Below, one piece after another: positions 34,964 to 44,970 of a DNA stretch of 64,000 nt (positions within the stretch are counted from its first letter, which is position 1; each line of letters starts with the position of its first letter). The translations under genes were made by a program, and so were the position numbers. This stretch comes from Anaerocolumna sp. MB42-C2. GTDB taxonomy: Bacteria > Bacillota > Clostridia > Lachnospirales > Lachnospiraceae. The notes below the pieces were generated by a model. The model had not been told where the DNA came from. It saw only the letters and a list, made by a program, of their open reading frames with translations, and did not search any database. The stretch is taken from contig NZ_CP133190.1 of NCBI RefSeq assembly GCF_030913705.1, forward strand, positions 5,729,501 through 5,793,500. Direction: 5' to 3'.

Positions 34964-36010
34964 TTGAAAATATTTAAGAGATTAACTAAGGATAAAATTA
35001 ATTTCATAAAAATATTAAAAATAGCAGCCGGAAGCAGTGCGGCAATCCTGTTTGCTGACTTTTTGGGCCTTAAGTACAGTGCATCTGCCGGGATTATTAC
35101 TTTATTAAGTATCCAGGATACAAAAAAGGAAACTTTGATTGTTGCCGGGAAACGGATCCTTGCATTCTTCCTGGCTTTATTAACGGCCTATGTCCTGTTC
35201 CGGTTTTTTGGTTATCATACCGTTACATTTGGTGTTTTCTTATTAGTGTTTATAACGGAAAGCTATTTATTTCATTTGCAGGAGGGAATAGCGATGTGCT
35301 CGGTACTGGTGACCCATTTTCTTATTGAAAAGGATATGGGGGCAGCCTTTATCTGGAATGAAGCCCTGATCATGATCGTAGGCACTTTCGTAGGTATTCT
35401 TTTAAATCTGTATATACCGGGGAATTTTGATGCGGTAAAGGCTGATATGCGGTTGATTGAAAGTGATATTAAAACAATTTTAGGGAAGCTCTCCGAATCT
35501 ATCTTAAGTAACCGGAAAACGTTAAAGAGCGATGATAGCAAGAATTGCTGCACATTGGATAAGGAATTTAATGATCTGGATGAACATCTGAGAGAAGCGC
35601 TCACCCGTGCTTATGATAATATGAATAATACCTTATTAAGTGATACCCGCTATTATATTCAATATTTTACCATGAGGAAAAGCCAGTTAACCATTCTAAA
35701 ACATATCAAAGAACAGATAAATCTGCTTACGATAGTTCCAAGACAAGCTTCACCCATTGCTTTGTTTCTAAACACTGTCAGGGAGCATTTTCATGAGTAT
35801 AATAATGCGGAGAAACTACTGGAGGAATTAGAACAGATAAAATCAGGCTTTCGGGTAGAACAAAATCCTGTTACAAGGGAAGAATTTGAGAACCGAGCGG
35901 TTTTATATTTAATATTATATGATTTAGAAAACTTTTTACTCATTAAAAAGAATTTTGTTAACAATATAAGTTTAAACCAGATAATAACCTTTTGGAAAAA
36001 GGATGATTAA
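34964..36010 (+). CDS. Aromatic acid exporter family membrane protein (ArAE/DUF939-like)
   Basis: 348 residues from a TTG at 34964 that follows AAGGAG; the frame is open back to 34913 but overlaps the yicI terminator. The N-terminal half has about four to five membrane segments (IAAGSSAAILFADFL, ILAFFLALLTAYVLFRFF, VTFGVFLLVFITESYLF, ALIMIVGTFVGILLNLYI). The C-terminal half (about 175-348) is a soluble, helical, charged domain, the pattern of ArAE_1 proteins. These are thought to export small aromatic acids; in a fibre degrader this could mean hydroxycinnamates, but that is inference. Confidence 0.75.
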   Translation: MKIFKRLTKDKINFIKILKIAAGSSAAILFADFLGLKYSASAGIITLLSIQDTKKETLIVAGKRILAFFLALLTAYVLFRFFGYHTVTFGVFLLVFITESYLFHLQEGIAMCSVLVTHFLIEKDMGAAFIWNEALIMIVGTFVGILLNLYIPGNFDAVKADMRLIESDIKTILGKLSESILSNRKTLKSDDSKNCCTLDKEFNDLDEHLREALTRAYDNMNNTLLSDTRYYIQYFTMRKSQLTILKHIKEQINLLTIVPRQASPIALFLNTVREHFHEYNNAEKLLEELEQIKSGFRVEQNPVTREEFENRAVLYLILYDLENFLLIKKNFVNNISLNQIITFWKKDD

Positions 36011-36397
36011 TTAAATCCGTTTATTTTCTATTATTCTTTATTAATCATAAAAGTATTATAAGTCCAATTTAGTCTATGAAATAAATACAGGTGTATATAT
36101 ATTCGAGTTAGCTGTCTATCCCTTGAACACAAGGATTCTTATCGTGGACAGCTTATGTAAAATCGAATATATATACACCTGTATTCATTATTCCGTATCT
36201 GAATTAGCTTGATACTGGTTTTTATCAAGAAAGCAGAATAGGTCAGCGGCAAAACTTCAACCTAATTATAAAAATCCAATTTTTACTGTATATTATCTTA
36301 AATTTTTATAGTATTAATGTGAAAAAAAAACTGATAGTATAAATGAGTCATTAAAACTTACTTGTATAATGGCAGCATCAAGTCCAGGAGGTTAAAA
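36011..36397. other. Intergenic region with a 102-bp palindrome
   Basis: No gene. It contains the large inverted repeat listed separately and the upstream region of the LplB-type transporter operon. AT-rich stretches near 36285-36345 probably include its promoter, but no convincing -35/-10 pair was found, as expected if an activator (YesN-like) is required. Confidence 0.5.
36084..36185. repeat. Long nested palindrome (about 102 bp)
   Basis: Perfect outer arms of about 22-23 bp (AATACAGGTGTATATATATT... from 36084 and its complement ending ...ACACCTGTATT at 36185). Inside are an AGCTGTC/GACAGCT pair and a CCTTG-AACA-CAAGG hairpin. It is far larger than a normal terminator. It may be a cruciform, a structured RNA or a MITE-like insertion. 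Confidence 0.7.
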
Positions 36398-37351
36398 ATG
36401 CAAAAATCAGTATCAGTACAGACTAAAAATATTCAGAAAGTGAAAAAAAAAGGAATCTCAGAGGGAAAGAAATTGTTTTTGTACATAGTACCGTTTTTAA
36501 TATTATCTTTCGCATTTTCCTATTTTCCGTTACATGGTTGGATATATGCCTTCTTTGATTATAAGCCGCCGCTAAAATTAACACAATGTGAATTTGTAGG
36601 ATTTAGGTGGTTTAAAATGTTATTTGCTAATCCGACACAGATTAGCCAGCTGATGAAAGTAATGAAGAATACATTTGCCATGAGCGGGTTAACACTTGCT
36701 ACATCATTCCTGCCGGTAATTTTTGCTATCTTTTTAAGTGAAATAAAAAGTAAATGGTTTAAGAATTTTGTGCAGACATTTACAACTGTGCCGAATTTTA
36801 TCAGCTGGGTTATGGTGTTTTCCGTAGCATTCAGTTTATTCTCCATCACAGGTATGGTTAATACGCTATTAATGGGTGCCGGGATTATTACAACTCCAAT
36901 TAAATTTCTGGATGGCGATTCCCATACCTGGCTGTCTATGCTTTTGTGGAATACATGGAAAACCCTTGGATGGGGATCTATCATGTATCTTGCAGCAATT
37001 ACAGGTGTCGACCAGGAATTATATGAAGCTGCCAGAGTAGATGGAGCCAACCGTTTTAAATTAATGAGGCACATAACCCTGCCGGCTTTAATGCCCACTT
37101 TTTTTGTGCTATTAATGCTTTCCGTTGCAAATTTTCTGAATAATGGTCTGGACCAGTATTATGTATTTCAGAATTCTTTTAATAGAGAACATATACAGGT
37201 ACTTGATTTATATGTATACAATGTCGGTATGACAGGCGGCAGTCCTTCATTGGCAACCGCAATCGGTATGCTAAAGAGCTTAGTCAGTGTTACTTTATTG
37301 TTTACAGTTAATTTTGTATCTAAAAAAACACGTGGGGAATCCATTATTTAG
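36398..37351 (+). CDS. LplB-type sugar ABC transporter permease
   Basis: 318 residues from ATG 36398 (CAGGAGG 6 bases before; the in-frame TTG at 36362 has none). Six membrane segments, first LFLYIVPFLILSFAFSYFPL, with the family phrase GWIYAFFDYKPP typical of LplB/YteP permeases, and an EAA loop YEAARVDGANRFKLMRHITLPAL. These carbohydrate transporters lack their own ATPase gene and use a shared MsmX-like ATPase. It starts a three-gene transporter operon controlled most likely by the YesMN pair downstream. Confidence 0.9.
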   Translation: MQKSVSVQTKNIQKVKKKGISEGKKLFLYIVPFLILSFAFSYFPLHGWIYAFFDYKPPLKLTQCEFVGFRWFKMLFANPTQISQLMKVMKNTFAMSGLTLATSFLPVIFAIFLSEIKSKWFKNFVQTFTTVPNFISWVMVFSVAFSLFSITGMVNTLLMGAGIITTPIKFLDGDSHTWLSMLLWNTWKTLGWGSIMYLAAITGVDQELYEAARVDGANRFKLMRHITLPALMPTFFVLLMLSVANFLNNGLDQYYVFQNSFNREHIQVLDLYVYNVGMTGGSPSLATAIGMLKSLVSVTLLFTVNFVSKKTRGESII

Positions 37352-37363
37352 AAAGGAATCATT

Positions 37364-38284
37364 ATGAAACAGATGGTAAAAAAGAAGAAAAAGCCGGAAA
37401 GGTCAGAACTGGCTTTTGATATTTTAAATCATATATTTTTTGTAATTTTTACTTTAATTTGTATCTATCCGTTTTATTACCTGATTATTAATACAATCAG
37501 TGCCAACGACTTAAGTGCAAATGGAATGATTAATTTTCTCCCAAAGAAAATTCATTTTGATAATTATATTAATGTTCTTAAAATCAGGGGGCTGGGTACT
37601 GCTTTATGGGTTTCGGTGGGCAGAACAGTAATTGGAACTGCCTGTACAGTATTAGCTTCTGCGTTTTTGGGCTTTATGTTTACCCAGCAAAAGATGTGGG
37701 GCAGAAAATTCTGGTACCGTTTTATCGTTGTTACCATGTATTTTAATGCAGGGTTAATTCCCATGTTCTTAACCATGAAAAATTTACACCTTACCAATAC
37801 TTTCTGGGTATACATAATTCCGGTAATTGTGCAGCCATTTAACATAATTTTGGTTAAAACATATGTGGAATCAATTCCAGCATCTCTTCAGGAGGCAGCC
37901 AAGATAGACGGAGCTGGAATCATTACGGTTTTCAGAAAAATTATCCTGCCTACCTGTAAGCCTATTTTAGCGACAATTTCAATCTTTGCGGCAGTAACTC
38001 AATGGAATTCCTTTCAGGATACTTTAATTTATATTACTGAACAGAAATTATATTCCCTGCAATATTTACTGTATTGTTATATAAATCAGGCAAATTCTCT
38101 TGCGGCATTAATTAAGAACAGTGTTGGTTCCGGGAGTAATGTTATGGCATTGGCAACACAGCAGACACCGACTTCGGTACGTATGACTGTTACCGTTATT
38201 GTAGTATTGCCGATATTATTCATCTACCCAATGTTCCAGAGATATTTTGTAAAAGGTATTATGATTGGTTCCGTGAAAGGGTAG
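37364..38284 (+). CDS. YtcP-type sugar ABC transporter permease
   Basis: 306 residues, the partner channel subunit. About six membrane segments; the family opening ILNHIFFVIFTLICIYPFYYLIINTIS, the YFNAGLIPMFLTMKNLHL loop and the EAA loop LQEAAKIDGAGIITVFRKIILP are characteristic of YtcP. It begins 12 bp after the LplB gene (GAAAGGA ribosome site). Confidence 0.9.
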   Translation: MKQMVKKKKKPERSELAFDILNHIFFVIFTLICIYPFYYLIINTISANDLSANGMINFLPKKIHFDNYINVLKIRGLGTALWVSVGRTVIGTACTVLASAFLGFMFTQQKMWGRKFWYRFIVVTMYFNAGLIPMFLTMKNLHLTNTFWVYIIPVIVQPFNIILVKTYVESIPASLQEAAKIDGAGIITVFRKIILPTCKPILATISIFAAVTQWNSFQDTLIYITEQKLYSLQYLLYCYINQANSLAALIKNSVGSGSNVMALATQQTPTSVRMTVTVIVVLPILFIYPMFQRYFVKGIMIGSVKG

Positions 38285-38381
38285 CTAATTAATTAAAATA
38301 ATTATTAGTTAATAAGCAAAACAAAATTAATTATTTTATTTTGCTGATTATATGAAAAAAATTATATTGGAGGAATAAGGT

Positions 38382-40202
38382 ATGACAAAGAAATTACTAA
38401 GTATGCTATTAGGTGTCCTATTAGCAGCATCCATGCTTGCAGGATGTGGTAAAAAAGCAAGTCCAACAGCAGACATCGTGACTTCTGAAGACTCTGCAAA
38501 AACCGAAGATAGTGCAAAAACTGCAGATACTACTGCATCAGGAGATAGTGACAAGACTGGAGCAGAGAAATATCCGGAGTTTATTACAGTTGACGTTTTT
38601 GACGGTTTAGCGAATTATCAGGGAATTCAATCCGGATGGTTTGCTAAGATTGTAAAAGACAAATTCAATATGGAGATGAATATGATAGCACCTAACGTAG
38701 CAGGCGGCGGAGAGACATTGTTTCAGACGCGTTCGGCATCTGGAGACCTTGGAGATTTAATTATCTATGGTGCGGATGGCGGAAGGTTACAAAACATGGT
38801 AACTGCAGGGCTGGTACTTAATTTGACGGATTTAATTGCCGATAAAGAGAACCTTAAGAAATATCAGAGCGGAATTGATTCCTTAAATGAATTGGTAAAG
38901 GAAGACGGAGTTTATGGAATCCCCAGCAGTGTTTCCGAACAACCGGCAACAAATCCGTCAGAGGGTCTTGATCCGACTTTTGGACCATATCTTCGCTGGG
39001 ATGCGTATAAGGCTGCTGGTTATCCGCAGATGAAAACAATGGAAGACCTGCTTCCGGTTTTAAAGGCAATGCAGGATGCGGTTCCTGAAAGCGACACAGG
39101 CAAGAAAACCTATGGCATCTCATTATTCAAAGACTGGGACGGCAATATGATGTGTTTAGCGAAACAGCCAACCTGTTTTTATGGGTACGACGAGTTGGGA
39201 TTTGTTTTGTCAAAGGTGGATGGCTCTGATGACCAGAGTATAATTGACAGTGATTCCATGTACACCAGAGTATTGAAGTTATATTATGATGCAAATCAGA
39301 TGGGGCTTGTAGATCCGGAATCTACTACCCAAAATTATGATACGTTATATACAAAATACCAGGATGGACAGATTTTATATTCACCATGGCCGTGGTTAGG
39401 CCAGGCGGCTTATAATACACCGGATAATAAAGCTGTCGGAAAAGGATTTATGATTGCCTCCATTGATGACATGAAAGATCTGTCTTACGGATGCAGGCCT
39501 GATGGTGACAGGCAATGTATTGCAATCGGAAGTAAAGCAGAAGATCCCGAAAGATTAGCTGACTTTATTGATTGGTTATATTCGCCGGAGGGAATTATGA
39601 TGTCAGCCGCACAGACTTCAAGCTCCTGTGGTCCGGAAGGGTTGACCTGGGAACTAGTGGATGATAAACCTGCCTTAACCGATTTCGGTTGGAAAGCTTT
39701 CTATGAAGGCGGTAATACTATAGTTCCTGATGAATGGGGCGGAGGCAGCTGGAAAGACGGAGTATCTGCTCTTAACTTTCCTGCTGTCATACCAAGCGAT
39801 ACAAATCCGGAAACCGGATATCCATATAACTATACATTATGGGAGTCCGTATTAGAGAAAAACACAACACCACTTGATACAGACTGGCAGGCAAAAATGG
39901 GAGCAAAAACTACCATAGAGTTTTTACAGAACAAAGATCAGCTTATGGTTGCACCAGGTTCCTCTTATATTACACCGGAAGAAGATTCTGAGATCACTAC
40001 CTTAAGGGGACAATGCAGGGCAATTATTATTGAATATTCCTGGAAGATGGTATTTGCCTCAGGTGAGGATGAATTCAACAGTTTATTAAAAGAAATGCAG
40101 GATACGGTAAAAGGTTTAGGTTATGATAAGGTATTAGCTCTTGATATGCAGAATGCAAAAGATCAGAATGCATCCAGGGCAGAAGCAGCAGCCTCAAAAT
40201 AA
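38382..40202 (+). CDS. Extracellular solute-binding lipoprotein (LipO/YtcQ type)
   Basis: 606 residues. Signal peptide with lipobox MLAGCGKK (Cys about residue 22), then an Asp/Ser/Thr/Lys linker (repeats of SAKTEDSAKTADT) and a family-1 binding fold. The mature part has WDAYKAAGYPQMKTMEDLLPVLKAM, a segment common to binding proteins of LplABC-like uptake systems for complex oligosaccharides (rhamnogalacturonan, xylan or others). The ligand cannot be deduced. It is 97 bp after the permease, in an AT-rich gap with an A/T-only stem. GGAGGAATAAGGT precedes the ATG. Confidence 0.88.
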   Translation: MTKKLLSMLLGVLLAASMLAGCGKKASPTADIVTSEDSAKTEDSAKTADTTASGDSDKTGAEKYPEFITVDVFDGLANYQGIQSGWFAKIVKDKFNMEMNMIAPNVAGGGETLFQTRSASGDLGDLIIYGADGGRLQNMVTAGLVLNLTDLIADKENLKKYQSGIDSLNELVKEDGVYGIPSSVSEQPATNPSEGLDPTFGPYLRWDAYKAAGYPQMKTMEDLLPVLKAMQDAVPESDTGKKTYGISLFKDWDGNMMCLAKQPTCFYGYDELGFVLSKVDGSDDQSIIDSDSMYTRVLKLYYDANQMGLVDPESTTQNYDTLYTKYQDGQILYSPWPWLGQAAYNTPDNKAVGKGFMIASIDDMKDLSYGCRPDGDRQCIAIGSKAEDPERLADFIDWLYSPEGIMMSAAQTSSSCGPEGLTWELVDDKPALTDFGWKAFYEGGNTIVPDEWGGGSWKDGVSALNFPAVIPSDTNPETGYPYNYTLWESVLEKNTTPLDTDWQAKMGAKTTIEFLQNKDQLMVAPGSSYITPEEDSEITTLRGQCRAIIIEYSWKMVFASGEDEFNSLLKEMQDTVKGLGYDKVLALDMQNAKDQNASRAEAAASK

Positions 40203-40269
40203 GGAAAATAGTTAACCGATAAAATTATAATATAGAGTTTGCCAGTTGTAACAGTCAGCTCTTAACTAC

Positions 40270-40321
40270 TTCCTGACATAACGGATTATGTTTTTTAATT
40301 CTATTATGTCAGGAATTTTTT
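40270..40321 (+). terminator. Terminator of the LplB-type transporter operon
   Basis: TTCCTGACATAA (40270-40281) pairs perfectly with TTATGTCAGGAA (40304-40315), followed by TTTTTT. Weaker outer arms AACTACTT/AAGTAGTT extend the stem. The 40322-40538 gap after it shows no gene. Confidence 0.85.
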
Positions 40322-40538
40322 GTAAGTAGTTTTATCTATCAAGGAAGTGTAGCTGTTGTCTAACAGCCTTTATAAATTTCTGCAAAAGATTAGTACCCTT
40401 TGAATTAATTATTTAAGCTGGAGATTATTTTAAGATCTAATGTAGGAATAAGATTGTTTATTAGAATAGAGGCAGGTAATGTTAAGTGGATTCTGAATAT
40501 ATGGTTGGTTTTTACAAAGATAATTGGAGGATAATATA

Positions 40539-41351
40539 GTGATTCATGAAGTTTTTGATATACAGGTAGAAGGTTCCAGCCTGGATACAAAATTATATAC
40601 TTACTTTTTAGATAATTCAAATGAAATAAATCCAGGTGGTATCAGACCTGTTATTGTTATATGTCCGGGAGGCGGATATACCATGACCTCGGACAGGGAA
40701 GCGGAGGCACTGGCTATTCAATTTATGGCAATGGGGTATCATGCGGCAATACTTCGTTATTCCTGTGCACCGGCAGTTTATCCTACTGCCTTAACGGAAT
40801 TGGCGGCAGTTATTTCACTTTTAAGAAATAATTCAGAGAAATGGCATATTAATAAGGGAAAAATCATTGTACAGGGTTCTTCCGCCGGAGGGCATTTAGC
40901 AGCGAGTTACGGAGTTTTCTGGAAGGAATCTTTTTTGGCAGAAGCAGTGCATACAGATACGGAGCAGTTAAGACCCAATGGATTAATATTAAATTATCCG
41001 GTGATTACATCCGGACCGTTTGCCCACCGGGAATCCTTTCAAAATCTATTAGGGGAGCGGTATGGGGAACTATCTGAAAGAATGTCACTGGAAAAGCAGG
41101 TGACGGAAGATACACCTAAGACCTTTATCTGGCATACATTCCCGGATGATTGTGTTCCGGCTGAAAACTCCTTACTTTTTGTAATGGCATTAAAAAGAAA
41201 AAATATTCCTGTTGAATTTCATTTATATCCCGTGGGAGGTCATGGACTGGGGCTTGCGACAAAGGAAACAGCGTGTCCAAACGGATATGGTGTTCAGGAG
41301 GAGTGTCAAAGCTGGATTCCATTAGTTAAAACCTGGCTGAAAAATATATAA
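40539..41351 (+). CDS. Alpha/beta-hydrolase, carbohydrate acetyl-esterase-like
   Basis: 270 residues from a GTG at 40539, 8 bases after TTGGAGG. The alpha/beta-hydrolase fold has an oxyanion segment VICPGGGYTMTSDREAEALA, nucleophile S115 in G-S-S-A-G, Asp in FPDDCVPAENS and His in GGHGLGLA. The HGGG-like Gly-rich segment and overall length match BD-FAE/XynB-type acetyl esterases that deacetylate xylan oligosaccharides. No signal peptide, so it would act on imported sugars. It lies between the transporter and its probable regulator, supporting a role in hemicellulose use. Stop shortly before a bidirectional terminator. Confidence 0.8.
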   Translation: MIHEVFDIQVEGSSLDTKLYTYFLDNSNEINPGGIRPVIVICPGGGYTMTSDREAEALAIQFMAMGYHAAILRYSCAPAVYPTALTELAAVISLLRNNSEKWHINKGKIIVQGSSAGGHLAASYGVFWKESFLAEAVHTDTEQLRPNGLILNYPVITSGPFAHRESFQNLLGERYGELSERMSLEKQVTEDTPKTFIWHTFPDDCVPAENSLLFVMALKRKNIPVEFHLYPVGGHGLGLATKETACPNGYGVQEECQSWIPLVKTWLKNI

Positions 41352-41374
41352 CAGGAGTATAAAGAAGTACATTT

Positions 41375-41410
41375 AAAAAATGAACTAGCTGCAAGGTTAG
41401 TTCATTTTTG
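41375..41410. terminator. Bidirectional terminator between esterase and yesN-like gene
   Basis: AAAAAATGAACTA and TAGTTCATTTTTG flank a short loop; T-runs are on both outer sides. The right arm overlaps the last codons of the minus-strand response regulator. Confidence 0.75.
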
Positions 41411-42947
41411 TATTATTTTTCCGGAACTCAGCAGGGCTTATCCCTACATATTTTTTGAATTTCTTGTGAAAATAGTCTACATTCTTATAGCCTACAAGTT
41501 CTGCTATCTCATATACTTTTAAGTTCTTCTGCTTCAGGAGCTCCATCGTATGATTAATACGTATATGGTCAATATAAGAATTAAAGCTTTCTCCCATTTT
41601 TTTATTAAATATTTTACCTAAATAGGAACTGTTATAACCAAAAAGAGGAGCTATGTTTTCTAATTTTATATTATCATGGTAATTATGATTTATATAATAA
41701 ACAATATCATCTAAGATACTTTCACTGGAAGAATTGCCTATTGCATTCATTAACATCTCGAACTGCTCTGAAAAGAACAAAACGATCTCGTATAAATAGT
41801 ACTTACTTTCAATAAGATCAATAACGGATGAATTCGTTGGAAACGGGATATCGGCAGTGCTATAAATATGATTTATATTCTGTTTGATCTGTAGATAAAT
41901 ATCTGCCAAAAACAGCTTTATCCCGGATAGATCCGTCCTGGAATAATAGAGATTGTTATTAAGAGCAGATAAGGTATCCGCAATCATTTTACGGTTAAAG
42001 CTCTGGATATAGCCACAGAATTTATCCGAGTATAATTTTGATTCCTCTGTGCTGACCTCATATACAAGGTCTTCAAAAGCTGGAAGCTGTTCATAACCTA
42101 TGGCATGCTGGTCCTGTTCACAGAAAAAACGCCGGTTTAATAAGTTTAGAGCATCTTCATAGGAATAATGGATATCTTCTAATTTATGAATAAGACGTCC
42201 ATAGGTTACAAACAAAGAATCCAGAGGTGACCCTTTTTGCGGTTTTTTCTCATAATGGCTCAGAACATTAAGGAAGCGTTCCAGAGCAAATGGTCCCTTT
42301 AATAGAATGACATCTTTCTGATGTAACTTAATATGTTCAAATGAGCTGTTTCCCTGATTGGTTACTTTTAATATATTCGCAAAGCTATAAGTAAGGCCAA
42401 AGGAATCCAGGTTATAATTTTCATAAATAATAACCTGGTATACACAAGCAGAAAGGTTTATTTCATCCGGATGAACACCTGAAAAGTCACAGGTGTTAAG
42501 AAGAATGTCCCGCAGTATGGTATATTTAGCTTTTTCCCGGTAATGTTTCATGGTATTGGTATGTAATTTCTCTTTTTCTATGGTATCCTTAACTGTTTTT
42601 ACGGCATTGTATAATTCATCTTCATCAATTGGTTTGGTCAGGTAGAAATCTACACCGCAGCGGATTGCCGTCTGGGCATACTTAAAATCGGAATAGCCGC
42701 TTAGGATGATAAAATGACCTTTAAATTGCTGTTCCCTTGCCAGCTTTGCAATTTCTGTTCCCTGTAATTTAGGCATTCGGATATCTAAGAGTACCAAATC
42801 GGGATTTAATTCAAGAATACCAGCTAAGGTATCCTCTCCATTACTTGCTTCACCGCAAATGGTGAATCCTAGTTCTTCCCAATTGATTATATATTTTAAT
42901 CCTTCCCGGATGATCGCCTCATCATCTGCTAAAAATACTTTCATCAT
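41397..42947 (-). CDS. YesN-like response regulator with AraC DNA-binding domain
   Basis: 516 residues. The N-terminal receiver (VFLADDEAIIREGLKYIINWEELG; phospho-Asp in PDLVLLDIRMP; Lys in FYLTKPIDEDEL) is followed by a long middle region (about 130-400) and a C-terminal pair of AraC helix-turn-helix motifs (FGYNSSYLGKIFNKKMGESFNSY and LVGYKNVDYFHKKFKKYVGISPAEFR). This is the YesN layout that activates LplABC/YtcPQ-type transporter operons. It starts 3 bp after the kinase gene stops. Probable target: the operon at 36398-40202 (inference). Confidence 0.9.
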   Translation of the reverse strand: MMKVFLADDEAIIREGLKYIINWEELGFTICGEASNGEDTLAGILELNPDLVLLDIRMPKLQGTEIAKLAREQQFKGHFIILSGYSDFKYAQTAIRCGVDFYLTKPIDEDELYNAVKTVKDTIEKEKLHTNTMKHYREKAKYTILRDILLNTCDFSGVHPDEINLSACVYQVIIYENYNLDSFGLTYSFANILKVTNQGNSSFEHIKLHQKDVILLKGPFALERFLNVLSHYEKKPQKGSPLDSLFVTYGRLIHKLEDIHYSYEDALNLLNRRFFCEQDQHAIGYEQLPAFEDLVYEVSTEESKLYSDKFCGYIQSFNRKMIADTLSALNNNLYYSRTDLSGIKLFLADIYLQIKQNINHIYSTADIPFPTNSSVIDLIESKYYLYEIVLFFSEQFEMLMNAIGNSSSESILDDIVYYINHNYHDNIKLENIAPLFGYNSSYLGKIFNKKMGESFNSYIDHIRINHTMELLKQKNLKVYEIAELVGYKNVDYFHKKFKKYVGISPAEFRKNNTKMN

Positions 42948-42950
42948 TAA

Positions 42951-44753
42951 TTATTCCTCCATTATATTATGTAAAGGAAGTGTAAGGGATACTAAAGTTC
43001 CTTCTTTGCGATTGCTTTTTATTTCCATGCCATAAGTTTCACCATAAAAAAGCTTGATTCTTTGATTGATATTATAAAGGCCGATACTGGATGCGGCAGT
43101 CTTTTTAGGAATCTGTATACTGTCGTTTAAGGAATTTAATTTATCTTCTGTCATGCCAAGACCATTATCAAAAATATTGATTAATAATAAGTCATCATCC
43201 TTTGTTTTTACATCAATACAAATCTGTCCGTTATACTCAGTATCTTCCAATCCATGGAGTATGGCATTTTCGACAATAGGCTGCAGCAGTAGTGGAAGAA
43301 TTTGGTATTCTTCCAAATCCATATCATCCGGAACCGTTAAGGTGTAGTTTACGCGGTCATTAAAACGAAGCTTTTGGATTGCCAGATAAGTAGAAATATA
43401 ATCCAATTCCTTTTTCAGAGTAGTAGAAGAGGTTCCGGTATTTTCCAACACATAGTGCATGGACTTACCGAGCAGCTTTATCGCATTAGCCACATCCCGA
43501 TTCCCTTCCGTTAAAGCTTTCATACGGATGGTCTCCAGGGTATTGTAGAGAAAATGCGGATTAATCTGGCTGGCCAGCATTTTAAATTCCATTTTCTGCT
43601 GTTGATTTTTAAGTACCTGTTCCTGAAGCTTTGCTTCATACATTCGGGTATTCATCTGGGTTATGCTTTGAATCATGACCTTTAAGTCTGAAAAGACCTG
43701 TGATAATTCATCATCCCCCGGAATAGAATCTATAATGTTATAATCGCCATTGCTGGCCTTATACATTTCCCCGCGTAAGGTGATAATTCTGGAACTAAAC
43801 TGGTTGGTAAATAAAGTAATTATAACTAAAGGCACTATAGCAGCTATGAGAATAATCGCACTGCAGATAATTATTATGTTTGCTGTATCGTCCAATGCCT
43901 TAAAATCTAAAGTTGAAATATAGATTTTATCTTTAGAAACATAGGGCTGCAAAGTTGAAATATTTGCTATACTTTCCTTATTTTCGTAAGTTAGCTGACC
44001 GGAATATTGAAATAGGGACCGCTCATAATTAATAGGAAGTTTCAGGTAATTTCCGGACAGATTTCGTTCTGAACTGTAAAATACGGGGTCTTTATTAACG
44101 GTAACGGCAGTGAATAAGGAATTATTTTGTATTCTATTCTTTAAATATATATTGCTTATTCTAATAACCAATACGGCATATTCCTTCGTGGTGATAATGG
44201 GGATCTTTCTTATTAAACATAGTTCCCGGGAAGTATGTTTCCAGGAGTCTACGGAATTAAGGCTTTTCCAAAGTATATCAGCACGATTGCTTGCCTGTTT
44301 ATACCAGGGTTTGTTTAAAATATCTTTCGTGACCGGTTTAAAGGATGCATATTCAGAGATAGTCGGATTGGTTGTATATAGTTCAATGGATGAGATAAAC
44401 GTATTTTTGTAGATATAATTATTTAACTTAGTAAAATTACTGCAGTTTTTTGCAGCATCCTGTCTGGTAGAATAGCGGGTGGCTAAGAGAGTCTGCAGAT
44501 TTTTATCCGCAAAGATTTCATCAGAAATGTTATATACAGTGGTAGTCACATCAAACATAACGGATTTTACACGGGTATTATCAGCTTCCACCTGTTGCTG
44601 ATAATGATTCAATAATAATCTTCGGGTATTCACTATTAAAAAAATTCCAATAATTAGAACAGGGATTAAAAGTGCAGAAAAATAAATGAAGTTTAATTGC
44701 TTTTTTACATTGGTATTATAAAAAAAACGCCGTAAGACTTGTAAAATCTTCAT
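42951..44753 (-). CDS. YesM-like sensor histidine kinase
   Basis: 600 residues from ATG 44753 (AAAGGTG upstream); the frame is open to 44834 but has no ribosome site there. Two membrane segments (FIYFSALLIPVLIIGIFLIV near 20-40; IIIICSAIILIAAIVPLVIITLF near 295) flank an extracellular dCache-like sensor. HAMP, then the His_kinase domain with H in QINPHFLYNTLETIRMKA and a C-terminal ATPase with LQPIVENAILHGLED and DNGLGM. The pair with the response regulator senses an extracellular sugar or binding protein. Confidence 0.9.
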   Translation of the reverse strand: MKILQVLRRFFYNTNVKKQLNFIYFSALLIPVLIIGIFLIVNTRRLLLNHYQQQVEADNTRVKSVMFDVTTTVYNISDEIFADKNLQTLLATRYSTRQDAAKNCSNFTKLNNYIYKNTFISSIELYTTNPTISEYASFKPVTKDILNKPWYKQASNRADILWKSLNSVDSWKHTSRELCLIRKIPIITTKEYAVLVIRISNIYLKNRIQNNSLFTAVTVNKDPVFYSSERNLSGNYLKLPINYERSLFQYSGQLTYENKESIANISTLQPYVSKDKIYISTLDFKALDDTANIIIICSAIILIAAIVPLVIITLFTNQFSSRIITLRGEMYKASNGDYNIIDSIPGDDELSQVFSDLKVMIQSITQMNTRMYEAKLQEQVLKNQQQKMEFKMLASQINPHFLYNTLETIRMKALTEGNRDVANAIKLLGKSMHYVLENTGTSSTTLKKELDYISTYLAIQKLRFNDRVNYTLTVPDDMDLEEYQILPLLLQPIVENAILHGLEDTEYNGQICIDVKTKDDDLLLINIFDNGLGMTEDKLNSLNDSIQIPKKTAASSIGLYNINQRIKLFYGETYGMEIKSNRKEGTLVSLTLPLHNIMEE

Positions 44754-44970
44754 AATCAGATGCACCTTTCCTAACTTACATATATTAGTATTATAGTAGA
44801 AGCCAAAATAATTGTCAAATAACCGAATTGCCATATCTTATTAAAATAATAATAAGGGTTTCCTTTTATGGAAACTAATGCTATAATCTACCTCAGCATG
44901 GACTGTTGCAATTAAATTCACAGGACATTTGCAACATCCCTATTACGTATATAGGAGAGGATTAAGTTTA

